Assembly: GCA_025766275.1 (NCBI GenBank)
Contig: JAFKAC010000141.1
Location: 55,751 to 119,750 of the forward strand
Length of the DNA: 64,000 nucleotides
Direction of reading: 5' to 3'
DNA from: Lactarius indigo
Lineage: Eukaryota > Basidiomycota > Agaricomycetes > Russulales > Russulaceae
Shown: in pieces, positions 10,830 through 23,100 of the stretch
How the letters are laid out: each line of letters opens with the position of its first letter
How positions within the stretch are numbered: position 1 is the first letter of the stretch
The notes under the pieces: model-generated
Databases searched by the model: none
Seen by the model: only the letters and a program-made list of their open reading frames with translations
Told to the model about the DNA's origin: nothing
Position numbers and translations under genes: made by a program

Positions 10830-12132
10830 TCAGCGGCTGGCGTTATCCTGTATCAACTTGGCCAATTTTACATCGTATCCAACACATTTGATCACTTCGA
10901 ACCCCAATTTCTGTGCGTTGTCGACCCAGCTCTCAGTCCGACGATCGGAACTGGACCAAGACAGAGAACACACCTCTGCACCAGAATTGAAACTATTGGG
11001 AATGGCATGTTTCTCCTCTGTCACGAACCCATTGTGATACTTTCTAAGCCACTCTTGAATCTCAGCAGGAGAGAGCTCGGAACTGAATTTCTTTGATTTC
11101 TTGCGTAAATTACTCCGCGCTTTGACGTCATCCGCTCCCCGCGTCCACATGCGCTTCAACCAATCCTTACGGCACTGCCCGATATCGTTGTGGCTCCAAA
11201 GCTGACGAGGATGTGGAAAAACTGCTCACCAACCCCGGCAGTGCGTGCCACTCATCAGGTTGGGCCTCCAAGATGTAGGGTGTGTGGACCTTGGTGTAGA
11301 TACCATAGTATTGGAGCTCGGTCCTTCGACCCATGGATGGGTCAACAAGAACGTGGAATGTCTCCTTGGCATCCTCGAGTAATACCATACCCGGATGAAA
11401 AAGGATCACCCCTGGCTCTCCAACACACGTCGGTGCGAATGGTTGTGTTATCTTGTTAGTGCAAAGAAAGCTCCCCGCATATGCTTTGATTTTATTAGCT
11501 GTTGGCCGCTCAGAATACAGAAACCCTCCAAACGCCCTCTGAAAAGTTAACCAGGGTATGCTGGGGGTCTTAATGGCCCATTCAGCCTCCAGTGGTGCCA
11601 GCTGGTGATCGCAAAGTCCTGCCGCACTGAAAATTGCGGAGCGGTTGCTGAGGCTGTTGTCGGCACACAAGGCGGCAATGGTGCCAACATATACCTCCCT
11701 ATTTTCCAGGCTGAGATTGTCGCGGCGTACTCTCCTGGGTGGTACCAACTCTGAGGATCTCGATGTTCTGCTAGACGGGTAGGATCTGTGAGATGGTGCT
11801 ATCCAAGCACATACTGCAGTAAAGACAAACCCTTGATGGTGTAATCGCTGATTGCCATCGTCTTTCCGTGCCACGAGGCTGGGTGGCACCCGTTGCTGAG
11901 GGGTAGGGCCCGAGAGTGTGGCAGGTGCAGAGTGGGACGAGGAGCTGCCAGTGTCGATGGGTTGTGCGCCTTCAGGTTGAGCTGTCGATTGGCCTTCATC
12001 CTTGCAGAATCGCTCCAACAATTTTCGGTATTCCTCACACCGCCAGTCCGCACAGAGCTTCTCTATCTCCATCATTCGGTAGCGTACATCCGATTTCTGT
12101 CTGGCCAAAGCGGTGTCCACGCGCGATTCCAT
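10830..12132 (-). CDS. DUF6697-type basidiomycete protein, frame break near 11200
   Basis: Function unknown; a family expanded in Agaricomycetes. ATG at 12130-12132 starts a coiled N-terminus (KSDVRYRMMEIEKLCADW), then a low-complexity Ser/Thr/Pro linker. The conserved part has FGGFLYSERPTANKI, CVGEPGVILFHPGMVLLED, FHVLVDPSMGRRTELQYYG and QPDEWHALPGLV. That frame ends at 11167. The C-terminal part is in another frame: LWSHNDIGQCRKDWLKRMW, then ELSPAEIQEWLRKYHNGF and KLGFEVIKCVGYDVKLAKL, with the stop at 10830-10832. The change falls at about 11195-11235. The only GT-AG pair there would remove ~30 bp, too short for a normal intron, so a one-base frameshift (real or a sequence error) is likelier. 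'CVGYD' near the end is the motif that suggested the family. Confidence 0.6.
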
Positions 12133-13110
12133 ACCTATAACTTGAACTCCTCCTGCTGGTATGGCTGTTGCGTTGGGAGATCTGATACGAATCTATTAGC
12201 GCCGCAGAAGATTTGATGTTTGGATTGCGTGATCACATGAAGATCCTCTCTATTCGCACGACAAGATTGCAGTCGTAGCGCTCGTGCTCTGGCCTTCTTT
12301 TGTGTTGGGAGTGTGATACATATCTAAACCTTTCAAAAATTGCACATGTGCTCTTGTACAACTTGGGTATCTTGTGCTCATAACTTGTGTGTGTGTGTCT
12401 GAACGAACGTGAACACATAAAATGTTGTCATACTTTGGTTTATTTTGGGATCAATATCATGGCTTGCGCCACAAATTTCGTTCTGCCACTCACTGGCTAT
12501 TTATCGTGACGGCTGAGAAATGCCCCGCGCGTTTTACTCGTGCGTATCATCTTGTAATCGACGTAATTACTCACACCTTCCTTGCCTCTCATGCAGCAAC
12601 ATTCGTTCGCAGAAGAACGTCAGTATGGTGTCAAAGGTCGCAATCGGCCTCGGCGACCACCTTAGTCAACAACAATAATAACAGTGGATCTCGCGGTGGG
12701 GTTCAACGAGCTACCGGGATGTATACTGTTACCCGGGAACGATGCCATCCGCTTTCGTACTGAGTCCTCGTTTTACACGAACTAGTGCAACAGGGTTTTT
12801 ATCAGTTCGCGACGTGCTAGGGGGTCACTCGTGTTGAATGTACAACTTGAACTTGAACGGATTGGCGCCCGAAGATGCTCCAGTATTTGTAAGCGGAGCA
12901 AAGAGCGCGTCGATCCTATCCCGTTGTCTATCCCAGCGGAGAACCCAACGGCTTTGGTAGCGCCAGTGGCACAGCTGAGTAAGTCACCCTCTAGCTGTTC
13001 GGTCTAAGCATATTCCGTCCTTTCTGAATCATCAATTGGGAGCATGGACGATAAAAGGCCGTTTGTTCAGGTGGTAGAAGACATTACATTCTTCCACTGC
13101 CCCAATCCAC
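12133..13110. other. no gene recognised; upstream region of the AsaB-like gene
   Basis: No coding signal supported. ATAAAAGG at about 13050 lies roughly 60 bp before the next ATG and could be a TATA-type element. Confidence 0.4.
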
Positions 13111-14073
13111 ATGGCTGCCGCAGTCCTCGCACCCAACGACGTTCACACTAGTCTTAATTACTTTGCCTCAACAGCGAATGGGGAGCCTCCATACAATTTC
13201 ACCTACAGCCCGCCACCCGACGGGCTTCCACAGAGTAATATCATAACGGAGGCGATCAACACAGTCGTCCACGATGTCCGTGGCAAGGAAGACACGGTCT
13301 CGCTTGAGACTACTGGTTTCGAGTTTGTGCAACATGTCAGCGAAGAGAAGAATTTCGTCGACGAAGAAGCTATACAGACCAGGTACTACAAGGAAGTCGA
13401 AGAACTCCTCAAGAAACATACCGGTGCGAAGAAGATTTTGATATTCGACCATACCATCAGGCAAGTCCAGCTGAAAGGCGCTAACTTTGACTCTGACACC
13501 TCTGCTTATCACGATATCAGGCGTCCTGTCAACAAGGAAGGTCAGCCCAATACGCCACAGCAGCGTGGCCCGGTGGTGTGTCCTTCCGTTATCGCTCCTC
13601 ACCTATGGATCGTGACTGATCGCACTCTCCAGACACGCGTGCACGTCGACCAGACCTATGCCGCGGGATTCGCCCGGGTACGGCACCACGTTCCCGAGGA
13701 TGCCGATCGCCTGCTCAAAGGCCGTGTGCGCATCATCAACGTGTGGCGCCCCATCGGGAACCCCGTTGCGCACCACCCGCTCGCCGTTGCAGATTGGCGT
13801 TCGCTAAACCCTGAGAGAGACCTCGTCTCGACCCGGCATATCTACGTGGACCGAGAGGGAGCCACGTTCAGCGTCCGCCACAACCCCTCACACCAGTGGT
13901 ACTACCTAGGTGGGCAGACGCCAGATGAGGTTACTTTGATCAAGTGTTTCGATTCGGACGAAAGCAAGGCGCGACTGACGCCGCATACGGCGTTCTTGGA
14001 CTCCACGAGCCCGAAAGACGCCCCAGACAGGCAGTCCATCGAGGTCCGCTGCTTGGTGTTTGACGAACAGTAG
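13111..14073 (+). CDS. AsaB/CmcJ-like hydroxylase/desaturase family protein
   Basis: Related to fungal proteins annotated as GA4-desaturase, AsaB or 7-alpha-cephem-methoxylase-like, often found in secondary metabolism. ATG 13111 (MAAAVLAPNDVHTSLNYF). Family signatures in order: KKILIFDHTIR (about 107-117), RVHVDQTYAAGFARVRHH (about 176-193), RVRIINVWRPIGNPV, then WYYLGGQTPDEVTLIKCFD near the end. The continuous frame is 320 codons. The stretch between RGPV and TRVHVDQT does not belong to the family pattern, and 13576-13632 is a 57-bp GT-AG intron with a CTGAT branch site; excision gives 301 residues. The histidine of HVDQT is a likely metal ligand. No biosynthetic cluster surrounds it. Confidence 0.8.
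   Translation: MAAAVLAPNDVHTSLNYFASTANGEPPYNFTYSPPPDGLPQSNIITEAINTVVHDVRGKEDTVSLETTGFEFVQHVSEEKNFVDEEAIQTRYYKEVEELLKKHTGAKKILIFDHTIRQVQLKGANFDSDTSAYHDIRRPVNKEGQPNTPQQRGPVVCPSVIAPHLWIVTDRTLQTRVHVDQTYAAGFARVRHHVPEDADRLLKGRVRIINVWRPIGNPVAHHPLAVADWRSLNPERDLVSTRHIYVDREGATFSVRHNPSHQWYYLGGQTPDEVTLIKCFDSDESKARLTPHTAFLDSTSPKDAPDRQSIEVRCLVFDEQ
13576..13632 (+). other. in-frame 57-bp intron of the AsaB-like gene
   Basis: Starts GTGTGTCC, ends CTCCAG, with CTGAT about 13 bp before the acceptor. It is a multiple of three with no stop, so it can be mistaken for coding sequence. Removing it brings RGPV directly to TRVHVDQT, the arrangement expected for the family. Confidence 0.7.
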
Positions 14074-14291
14074 AGGTCTGGTTGCTGGTGTGTAGACGCC
14101 GTTGACGTTATGACATTATTCATGTAGTTGCTTGACTAGAATGTTCTCTGTATGTGTGAGGTAGCTTGAAGGCGAGCGAATGAGGTTAGTCTCGTAGGTT
14201 ATCGTGAAAAGTACGATGAACCCTCTCTGAAGATGTGCACGTTTCATTCATTTTATTACACGTCTGCAACAACTTACATCGCCAACCCTAT

Positions 14292-15543
14292 CTATGCATT
14301 GACTGCTTCCGTCAATTGTGTAGCATCCAAGCCGTTGGCGTACTGGAATTGGTCGGAATTTTCATACTAGGCATACGCCGATGGTAAGCAGCCGCCAGAG
14401 GAGAATGACGAGGTGCTCACCTCGTACATGTCCAATGCTACCTGACAGCTCTCCTTGACCACAACCGGTGCGTCCTCTCTCGTCATATACTCTTTGAGAT
14501 AGGGAAGTACTTCTGGAGTCGCAATACCGCCGAGAGCTTCCGCTGCCTCATGGCGTACCATATCCGATTCCTGCGGATTCTGAAGAACCTGGAGCAAGGC
14601 GGGGACCGCATGTGGAGACAGGAGTTGGCCAAAGACAAAAGCAATCTCATGCCTCGACGGCCGCATCAGATGACCTTTTTCGAAAAGAAAAGACCGACGG
14701 TGCGCTCACTTGAATAGCGCGCTATCGTCGGAGAAACCCGCGGCGAGAGCGTCCACCGCCGCGGGGGTGCCAATGTTCCGCAGCGCGAACATCGCCCGAT
14801 AGCGCTCGAAGAGCGGGAGTTGCCTATTAAGAAGTTTGGAGCGCAGCTCCTCTACGGAAGACTGCGTCGCAGCCCCCGGTTTTGATCTTCCCGAAAGGAG
14901 GCCAGAGGTGGGAGGGGCAGGATCGACAGAGGTGTAGGTTCTGGTCTCACAGGTCAGAGAAGAAGTGCACAGCAGGCAAAGAGAATCGCGGACTGAGGCT
15001 CGTCAGATGCGCTCGAACGGTGGCGTTGCCCTTCCTCAGAATTATCCCACTCTATCTTCGCTAGCGCGATCTCGCAGGTCTCGCGTACTGTACGATTTGA
15101 ATCGTTCAGATACTTCTCGAGTATAGGAATAGATGAGGCCGAGGAGATAGCTCCCATCGCTTCGGCTGCCTGCACACATGAATGCGCTGAGGCGCCCCTC
15201 AGGACGAAACTCACCTCATGCCGGACCATCGGGTCTTCCTGCTCATTCGTGAGAACAGACTCGAGGGTCGAGAGCGCCACTGTATTCTTCATCTGCCCTA
15301 AGCAATAAGCTAGCTCATGTTTGAGGAGAGCAGATGGATCTCGGAATCCTGCATAAACGTTAATCATAAGTACGTGGCCGTGGACGCGATCTCACCTTTT
15401 GAGATAATGTGGACGGCTTGATCGCTCTTGAGAGCCTTGAGCGTAAAGAGGGCTCTAAATCGATTGTGCAACGGCACATTTCCAGATATGTTGAGGAGTA
15501 ATGCCTCGAGGTTGTCGAGCTCTGATTGAGGGACGTTACGCAT
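14292..15543 (-). CDS. DOHH: deoxyhypusine hydroxylase
   Basis: Completes hypusine formation on eIF5A by hydroxylating deoxyhypusine; a di-iron HEAT-repeat enzyme. ATG at 15541-15543 ([18 protein letters not shown]); stop at 14292-14294 after [11 protein letters not shown]. Iron-ligand His-Glu pairs appear in [36 protein letters not shown] and [12 protein letters not shown], two in each half as the family requires. Short introns interrupt the gene: after IISKG, near the second HE motif, after the mid-protein low-complexity segment, before HEIAFVFG, and between DMYE and [12 protein letters not shown]. That last join restores the usual C-terminus. Cytosolic. It diverges from MRT4 with only 72 bp between the start codons. 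Confidence 0.92.
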
Positions 15544-15615
15544 GAGAACCGGACGGGACAGAAGTGAATTTTTTTGCCGGATTACGCGCTTGATTTCGAT
15601 TTCTCGTCACCCGCA
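15544..15615. promoter_or_regulatory. 72-bp bidirectional promoter between DOHH and MRT4
   Basis: The two ATGs face away from each other with 72 bp between them, so core promoter and 5' leader elements of both genes must lie here or inside the other gene. A T-rich patch (AATTTTTTTGCC) lies in the middle; no clear TATA box. Confidence 0.6.
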
Positions 15616-16646
15616 ATGCCAAAGTCCAAGAGACAAAAACTCGGTCAGTCGCGACCTAAAAACACGACAGAGACGATCCTTGACGGACTCTGGACATTCT
15701 AGTATCATTAACTAAGGTCTCAAAAAAGACTCGGCAGCACAAGGAAGCTCAGATATCTGAGGTGCGTCTCTGCCACTCCATGACACCTCTGGGATGCCAA
15801 TCTTCGATTAGCTCCAGACGAACGTGGAAAAATGGAGATATTGCTGGCTTTTTGAAGTCGGTAACATGCGCAATGCGCATCTTAAAACGGTCCGAAAACT
15901 TTGGAGAGAGTGCGTTTGCTACTGATGCACTGTTCGTATATCTGATCTCACGTCCTATCACGCAGCTCTGCGCGTCTATTTTTCGGACGCGGAGCACTGA
16001 TGGCTAAAGCACTTGGTACGACACCGGAGGAGGAGCATCGGCCAGGTTTGGCACCTTTAGCCAGAGTGAGTGCACCGCTGTTGAGATGTCCGACCTGACT
16101 TTGTGGCTTATTCACACCATCGTCTAGCAAATAAAAGGGCAAGTCGGGCTACTATTCACAAACACGGAACCTCAAGAAGTGATTGAGTGGTTCAAGGATT
16201 TCCATCAAGCCGATTTTGCACGGTCTGGCAATCGTGCGACCCGGACAGTGATCCTCCCGGCTGGCCCGGTCATGCAGCATCATTCTGACCCGCCCGAACC
16301 ATTCCCACACAACGAAGAACCACAGCTGCGCAAGCTTGGCCTGACGACGGTCATGCGGAAGGGCGTACCGACTTTGGAGAATCCACACAAACTGTGTGAA
16401 AAGGGCAAGGTGCTTACGGCAGAGCAGGCGCAATTGCTCAAATTGATCGGCGAAAAGATGGTGGAATTCCGAGTTGGGCTGAATGCGCGGTGGGATTCCA
16501 CGACAGGAGAAGTGGAGGAGGTGACTGACCCAGGGGTGAAGCTGAGCTTGGACGAGCAAGTGGAAAGCGCATGCGAGGGCTCAGACGAGAGTGGTGGCGA
16601 TGGGGACGATGATAATGATGACGATGATGATGCGATAAGCGAATGA
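15616..16646 (+). CDS. MRT4: ribosome assembly factor Mrt4
   Basis: A nucleolar paralogue of ribosomal stalk protein P0 that holds its site on the pre-60S particle. ATG 15616. Exon 1 is 28 bp (MPKSKRQKL); the intron 15644-15702 joins to VSLTKVSKKTRQHKEAQ. Later exons give NVEKWRYCWLFEVGNMRN, ARLFFGRGALMAKALG and IKGQVGLLFTNTEPQEVIE. The last and largest has RTVILPAGPVMQHHSDPPE, LRKLGLTTVMRKGVPTLE and LIGEKMVEFRVGLNARW. The C-terminus is a highly acidic Asp/Glu/Gly tail ending at 16646. All joins use GT-AG and keep the family order. It shares its promoter with DOHH. Confidence 0.92.
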
Positions 16647-16783
16647 AATCACCCTTTTTCTTGTACCTTGTACAAGTCTAGGGCCATCAACTCTCTTAAA
16701 TGTGGTGGTTTCCCAGCTTCGCTTTCCTGGCGACCCAACTCCCGTTGACATCGCCTCCCGCTGTGGGCATTCCGTCATACAGC

Positions 16784-19557
16784 ATGTCAAAGGCCTTCGG
16801 TTTCAAATCGGGAAACGATAGATTTACCCCTCAAGATCTAGTAGAGCTTCCCCGTCCCGGCGCTGGCATAGCAAACGCTGCAGGGGACCTTGTCCTCGTT
16901 CCCGTCTCCAAATACTCCTTCGCAGAGAAGAAGTGAGATCAGATTCCCTGTCCTGCGACCACAACATCATTAACCCTTTGGACAGGAATCACAAGTCCAT
17001 CTTCATCGCGCCACTGGAGTCTGCCGCTCAGCCGGTTGAGGTACCTCTTGCCCACGGAGGAGAAGCATTCTGGCTCGACGGACGCACTATCGGCCACGTC
17101 GTTGCAGAAGGTGATGACGACGACAGCAAGGTTGCGAGCCTCTACGCGATCTCTGTACGGTTTACTGGTGGTTCTCTCGACGCAACGGCGGACCCGCCTG
17201 TTCTGCTCGGCAAATTCCCGACGGCGTCTCCATCCAGCTTCCGCTATGCGGCAAAAGCCGGCCTGCTTGTATTTTCCGACAACGTCCACGAAGACGGAGA
17301 ACTGACGAAAGTTCGCGAGAACGATAGAAAATGGGACGAACGCGGCGACTCTGCCCTCGTATACGACGATACGTATGAGCGACACTGGGACACTTGGACT
17401 GGGCCGAAGCGGCCATCGCTCTTCACCGTCAAGCTTTCCAAGGACGCTCAGAACAAGTGGCATTTCGGAGATCAATTCACCAACGTGCTGCACGGTACTA
17501 AACACGTAGGTCGTGACAGGCGCGCTTTCCTTCCTGCACGCTCACTATTGAGTAGTACACTCCCGTTGAGCCATTTGGTGGTGCTAACGATTACGACGTG
17601 TCCGACGAATACATCGTTTACACCACAAAGGACCCGGAACTCCCCGAAGCCTGGCATACCAAGCAGAACGTTAGACTTTCGATTTCTCGCTTCATCTCGG
17701 ACTAGCCTCCCAAACTGAATGTCATAGATATACCTCGTCCACCTGACCGGCAGCCAGAAGCCACGCGAACTCACCTCGGGTAAGCAAGGCGCGACGCATA
17801 ACCCCGTGTTCAATGCGCAAGGCGACAAGGTTGCATGGACGGAACTCGACGAGGACGGTTATGAGTCAGATAGGTACTGTGGCGGCTTCTAGCTCTGTTA
17901 CCGTTTTCGTGAACCGAACCTCCATGCAGGGCCAAGGTCGTCATCTACGACCTGAAGAAGGACGTTCGCTTCACGCTCACACAGCCTTGGGACAGATCTG
18001 CCGAAGAGCTTGCTGTGAGCCACTCGGATTCTTCTCATCCCATGGGATTGATCTTTAATTTCTCGCAGTTCTCGCCGGAGTCGGACTACCTCTATTTGAC
18101 CGCCGGCGATCATGCTCGTAGCAAGCTCTTTGTCCTCCCTGTTCCAGAGACACCTGACAAGTCGTCAACTCACCCATCTCTCCCACCCAATTTCACCACC
18201 CCTCAGCCACTCACCAACAGCGGCGCTGTCACTGCACTCCAACTCCTACCCAACGGCAGGCTCATATTCTCCCGTTCCTCCCTCCGCGGACCCAATGACG
18301 TGTTCATTATTCGCGATCTTCGTGAACTTGAAACCGATCTCGCCAAGGCCCAGAGCAGCTTTGAATGGAAAGGCTCGCCGGAGCAGGTCACCAGATTCAC
18401 AGGGGATGCGTTGGCGGGCAAAACTCTGCGACCGCCAGAGGACTTTTACTTTGAGGGAGCCGAAGGGAAAACGGTGCACGGTTATGTTGTCAAGCCATAC
18501 GGATGGAAAGCGGGCGATACAAAGAAGTGGCCAGGACTGTTGTTCATTCACGGAGGTACGTCATTGCTCACGTATTCAACGGAACCACCTTGAAGAGGAT
18601 TCGAGGTCCCCAAGGAGTATGGGACGATCGCTGGTCCACGAGGTGGAACCCGAATATTTTTGCACACCAAGGATACTTCGTCGTGGCGGTTAACCCGACT
18701 GGTTCAACAACCTTCGGCCAGGGTGAATGTTCACGCCATACACGCGCCAGGCTACTTCTTACGCTCTGTCAATAGACCTTGTGGATGCCATCGCTAAGGA
18801 TTGGGGTGGAAAGCCCTTCGTCGACCTCCAGAAGGGCTGGAAGTACGCGCTAGACAAGTATCCCGAGATCGATCCCGACCGCGCCGTCGCGGCTGGTGCC
18901 AGCTGGGGTGGTTACGCTATCAAGTGGGGACCATTTACATATAACCGTGGCGTGTCGCTTATCCGTGGGACAGCTGGATTCAGGGCCACCCCGAGTATGG
19001 GTTCGGTTTCAAGGCTCTTGTATGCCACGATGGTGTTTTCGACGCAGTTTATAATGGCTACTCCACCGACGAGCTCTTCTTCGTGAGTGATCTTACCATC
19101 TAATTATGCGGTCGTTTTTAATCATCTTTGACCATAGTTCAACCATGAATGGGGCGGTCGACCTTGGGACAAGGAGGCGAAAGAGTTGCTCGAACGCTTC
19201 AACCCGATAAACTTCGTGCACAAGTGGTCGACGCCGCAGCTCGTGATTCACAGTAGTAAAGACTATCGTTTACCCGAGACGGATGGGATTGGCGCATTTC
19301 ATGCGTTACTGCAGTGAGTATAGGCCTTTCTCGCCGTGACTCGATCAAGTGACAAAGACGATTCCAGGCAAGGTGTACCAACTCGATTGGTTGTCTTCCC
19401 CGATGAGAACCACTGGGTTTTGAACCACGGGAATAGGTTTGGCTGTTTGTTTCGTACCGTAGACCGCACAAATAACAATTCCCCCCCTAGTTTGAAGTGG
19501 CACTACGAAGTTTTCAGATGGTTTGACTTGTTCGTGGGTAAAGTGGATGCAAACTGA
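16784..19557 (+). CDS. DPP5: dipeptidyl peptidase 5-like serine peptidase (S9 family)
   Basis: Removes N-terminal dipeptides; a beta-propeller followed by an alpha/beta-hydrolase domain. Start taken as ATG 16784 ([19 protein letters not shown]). An upstream in-frame ATG at 16700 would add a hydrophobic leader (MWWFPSFAFLATQLPL), so secretion cannot be excluded. About eight short introns. Propeller parts include [19 protein letters not shown] and YVSSYT-free exons such as [19 protein letters not shown]. The catalytic domain has [17 protein letters not shown], the nucleophile in [11 protein letters not shown], the acid in [13 protein letters not shown] and the histidine in [10 protein letters not shown]. 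The intron 18929-18978 joins GYAI to [11 protein letters not shown]. The frame ends at 19557. About 700 residues expected. No lesion seen. Confidence 0.88.
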
Positions 19558-19639
19558 AGAATTAGGAGGTGTACAGTATAAGGTTTAAAGACGCGAAGCG
19601 CTATCTAGCACGTTTTAAATAAATAGGTTACAGCAGGGG

Positions 19640-20160
19640 GATTTGCCGCAGGCGTGTGACAGATAGGTTTGGTTCTGAGGCCAATGAGGGCAAACCAGTG
19701 TTCCAATGCCCGCACACACAAGGCCATTCACGTTTACTCAACAGGACCACGACTGCATTCTCCGCTTCGCATCGTGCTCCCTTTGGTCCTGGTTCTCCAC
19801 CCTTTTCTGCATCCGCTTCCCCGAAACTCCAAACGCGATTCCCCGCTCAACCTCGCTACACGTATATGCATATACTCAACATCGCTTTTTGTCCGTCCGT
19901 CACTCGCAACCCACTGCTGCCGCCCTCAATGGCTTTACTACTCTTGACCACCACCTAATCGCTGTCATTGGCAACGCTGAGACTTCGTTTGTTGATCACA
20001 GCACCGCATCACCGGTGGTCGTCCCCGACTGCCGATGCCACGACACACGTATCATGCATTATGAGGGAGGTGACGAAAACAAACAGACCGCGTCCCTGCC
20101 TCGTGGGTGTAACTTAGCAAGTAGAATATATACATACTACATAGTCCTAATCTCCACTGC
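19640..20160. repeat. 3' flank of the NLR duplication, distal copy
   Basis: No gene. Alignable by eye to 23700-24332: shared blocks include the CTGCCGCCCTCAATGG region (19918 versus 23981) and the TTGGCAA...GCTTCGTTT-TTGATCA region (19970 versus 24130). It marks the end of the ~4 kb tandem duplication. Confidence 0.6.
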
Positions 20161-23100
20161 CTATTCTGCCTTAGCACCGTGATCCAGTAGCAATTGCGCG
20201 ACCGCACTATATCCACCCTTCGATGCCACCTGGAATGGCGTCCCGTTCACTGTGCTCAGTACATGCACATCCGCCCCGTGCCCGAGTAGTAACCGCACAA
20301 TTTCGAGCCTCCCCCCCCACGATCCCAAGGATAATGGAGTGCGAATGGTGGCGTCTTGTGCATTTACATTAGCTCCATGCTCGATGAGAAGTCGTGCGAC
20401 TTCGACATGTCCGTTCAACGAAGCATAGTGCAGCGGCGTACGGTCCATAAAGCGCTTAGCATTGACGTCTGCATTGTGCTGGAGTAGCATGCGCGCGACC
20501 TCGTAGTAACCTTGGACCGCCGCTACGTGCAATGGTGTCCGGCCGTCACTGTCGTGCACGTTCGGGTCTGCTCCAAAATCAAGTAACACCCGCGTCGCCT
20601 CCACATTATCGTCCCGGGTAAAGTTCTGCAGTGGAGTGTCTCCGAACGAGTTCCTAGCATCGACGTCAGCCCCGTGTTCAAGCAGAAGACGCGCAACTTC
20701 CGGGTAACCCATAGCCAACGCTGCACGTAACGGAGTTCCGTACCAACCGCCCTCGATGCCTAGATCCTGCCTCCGCGCAACAACAAGCTGCTTTGTCGCC
20801 CAGATGAGGCCAAATAATGCGGCATAATATATTGGAGTAGCCGTAGGTGGCGACGGGTGCTCTGTGAGGACGGTCACCGGTCGGCCATGCCCCTTACCCT
20901 CGTCGTATATCCAGGTTCACGCAGCGAAATGGGGCTTGGTGCGATCGAACAGAAGTTCTATGTGATCTTGAATTTGTAACTCTACATTATTGAACCGCGC
21001 ATGATCGGCCAAGTATCGGGCAGCATAAAATGCGAGAGGAAGCTCCTCGATACGTTTCTTGTCCACCTTCCCGTCTAGTTAAAGTAACACGGCTAGGCAG
21101 GCCCGCGCAAGAATCGTATGAGCTGACACTAAGGGGACATGGAAGTAACGGGTATCTGTAGAGGTCGAGATAGCAAGGCGATTGGAAGTCAAGAACTCCT
21201 TGACTGAGAAATAGGAAAATTGCACGATTTGTGAATCCTTCACTTTGACGACAGAGACCAAGTTAGAGCACGCAGACAGCACTGCATCTTCTGCGTCTTC
21301 CGGCCGCCAGTCCTCTTCCAGCTTGGTAGCTATTTTCGAGTCGAACTGAATTGTAAAGATCTCAGCGAGCTCTTCGAGTTTGAGCGGGCGAATGGAAGCA
21401 ATCAGGCATTGTAAAAGACGATGCGCGTGCTCTCGTTTCTGCATGGGAATACCCTGCAATATCCGCTCGTAAGTCTCATCCAGACTCGCCGGTAACTGGT
21501 TGAGAGCTTGTCGAATGCTTGCAGCCACATAGCGGCGCAGCGTGTCCAGTTGACAAAACACCCAGCGAAACCTGTGCCACACCGTGAGTAACATTTAAAA
21601 TGTTCAAGCACGGGGACACCTTACATCCCATCGGCTCTTTCCGAAAGTGTACTGATTACCAGTTGCTTTTCCTCCGCTCTCCACCTTCGCATCGCTCGAT
21701 CCGATTCAACAAAAGATCTGATATAGGCGTTGATATCCTCCCTTTGCCCACCTTCCTCATGAAGCGACACGCGGTGGGATGTGGGAGTCAGGGGGTCGAG
21801 AACAGTTCGAATGTCTTGTTCGGGACGACCTGTAAGGCACAGATACAGATTCGGATACTGGCCGTTACCAAGGTCCTCGACAAAATCCAAGACCTTTTCG
21901 CGAGAGGATGGTGTTCCAATAGTATTCGGACACTCGTCCAAAGCATCCAGGATGATGAAAAATCCAGGTATGTGGGGCAGATCGGAGCATGTCCTTGAGA
22001 CATTGTACGAGGGTGGCCTCGCTTGATGGATCCGAGCCGTCCCGATGTTTGGTGTATAGATCTGACAGAACGCTCCAGCAAATGTCGGATGTGTCGCTGA
22101 GCTGGATGACGAGAGATGAAAGCAGCCCTCGGATGTCCCGTTTTGCGGCGTCTTTGAAGTCGAAATAAAAGTATATCATCAATGATGAACCAACAGCTCG
22201 TTTGAGGTCTTCAATGATTATGGAACTTGCCAACGATGTGAATTTCCTTGGGAAAATGCAGGCGCATGGGGCCACATACTAAAGAACACTCTTCCCAGAA
22301 CCAGCTAAGGGAGGAGACAAGAAAGGTCGTCATTTATGAAGACGCAGAAGGTTGAGAAAAAAAGACGGACGATTCCCGCGGATCCACAACACAAGGAACC
22401 ATTCTTTTTCCACTCGTCGAACGCATTTCCTTGAGCAAACCACGTTGTAGTGCCATTGTGGTGAGTATCACAAGCAAGGTTGTGATTTATGGAAGGATTT
22501 GGAGGAGACATCCACGTTTGGAGGTCGCTTCGTGCGCGACTGCCTGTGAAACAGTCAGGCAAACAAGAACATCAGCTATAAAGATAAACTGACGACCCAA
22601 TGTGTCTGTCGCTATTCAAACGCTATGGTTTCAACGCTCAGCGAACGAACAAAACAATCACTACGCACCCTCTCTAATTGTTCTCGCATTGTTATCGACG
22701 CTGCATGTGACCGCCTTGACCGCCTTGACGTTATCATCAATGCCATGTGTGACCTCCAGATTTCTCGCCACGGCCATCTGCATCTCCCTCTGCGTGAGCA
22801 CATCCAATCTCATGAACGCATTCTCAACGTCGGTCCGTCCCACAAGTCTCCAGATATTTTTCTGCCTCATTGTGAGCTAAGATTACAAGTTGAATGGACC
22901 GACTCACTGAATCGTCTCTGTTCCATCTCTTTTGTTACAAGAGCGAAGACGGACAGCACTTGCGCCATGATTTTTCCCAGTACCTCCACCATTGCAGGTG
23001 TCAGTGGCGTACCAATGTATATCTCAAGTCGTTGTAAGAAACCTTGCATGCGCTCAAAGAGGCTGGCGAGTGTGTCGTAACTCGCCAGAACGTCCTTGGC

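Noticed and set aside
16933..17718. A 261-codon frame taken as a separate gene
   Set aside because: It is an internal exon of the DPP5-like gene read through both introns.
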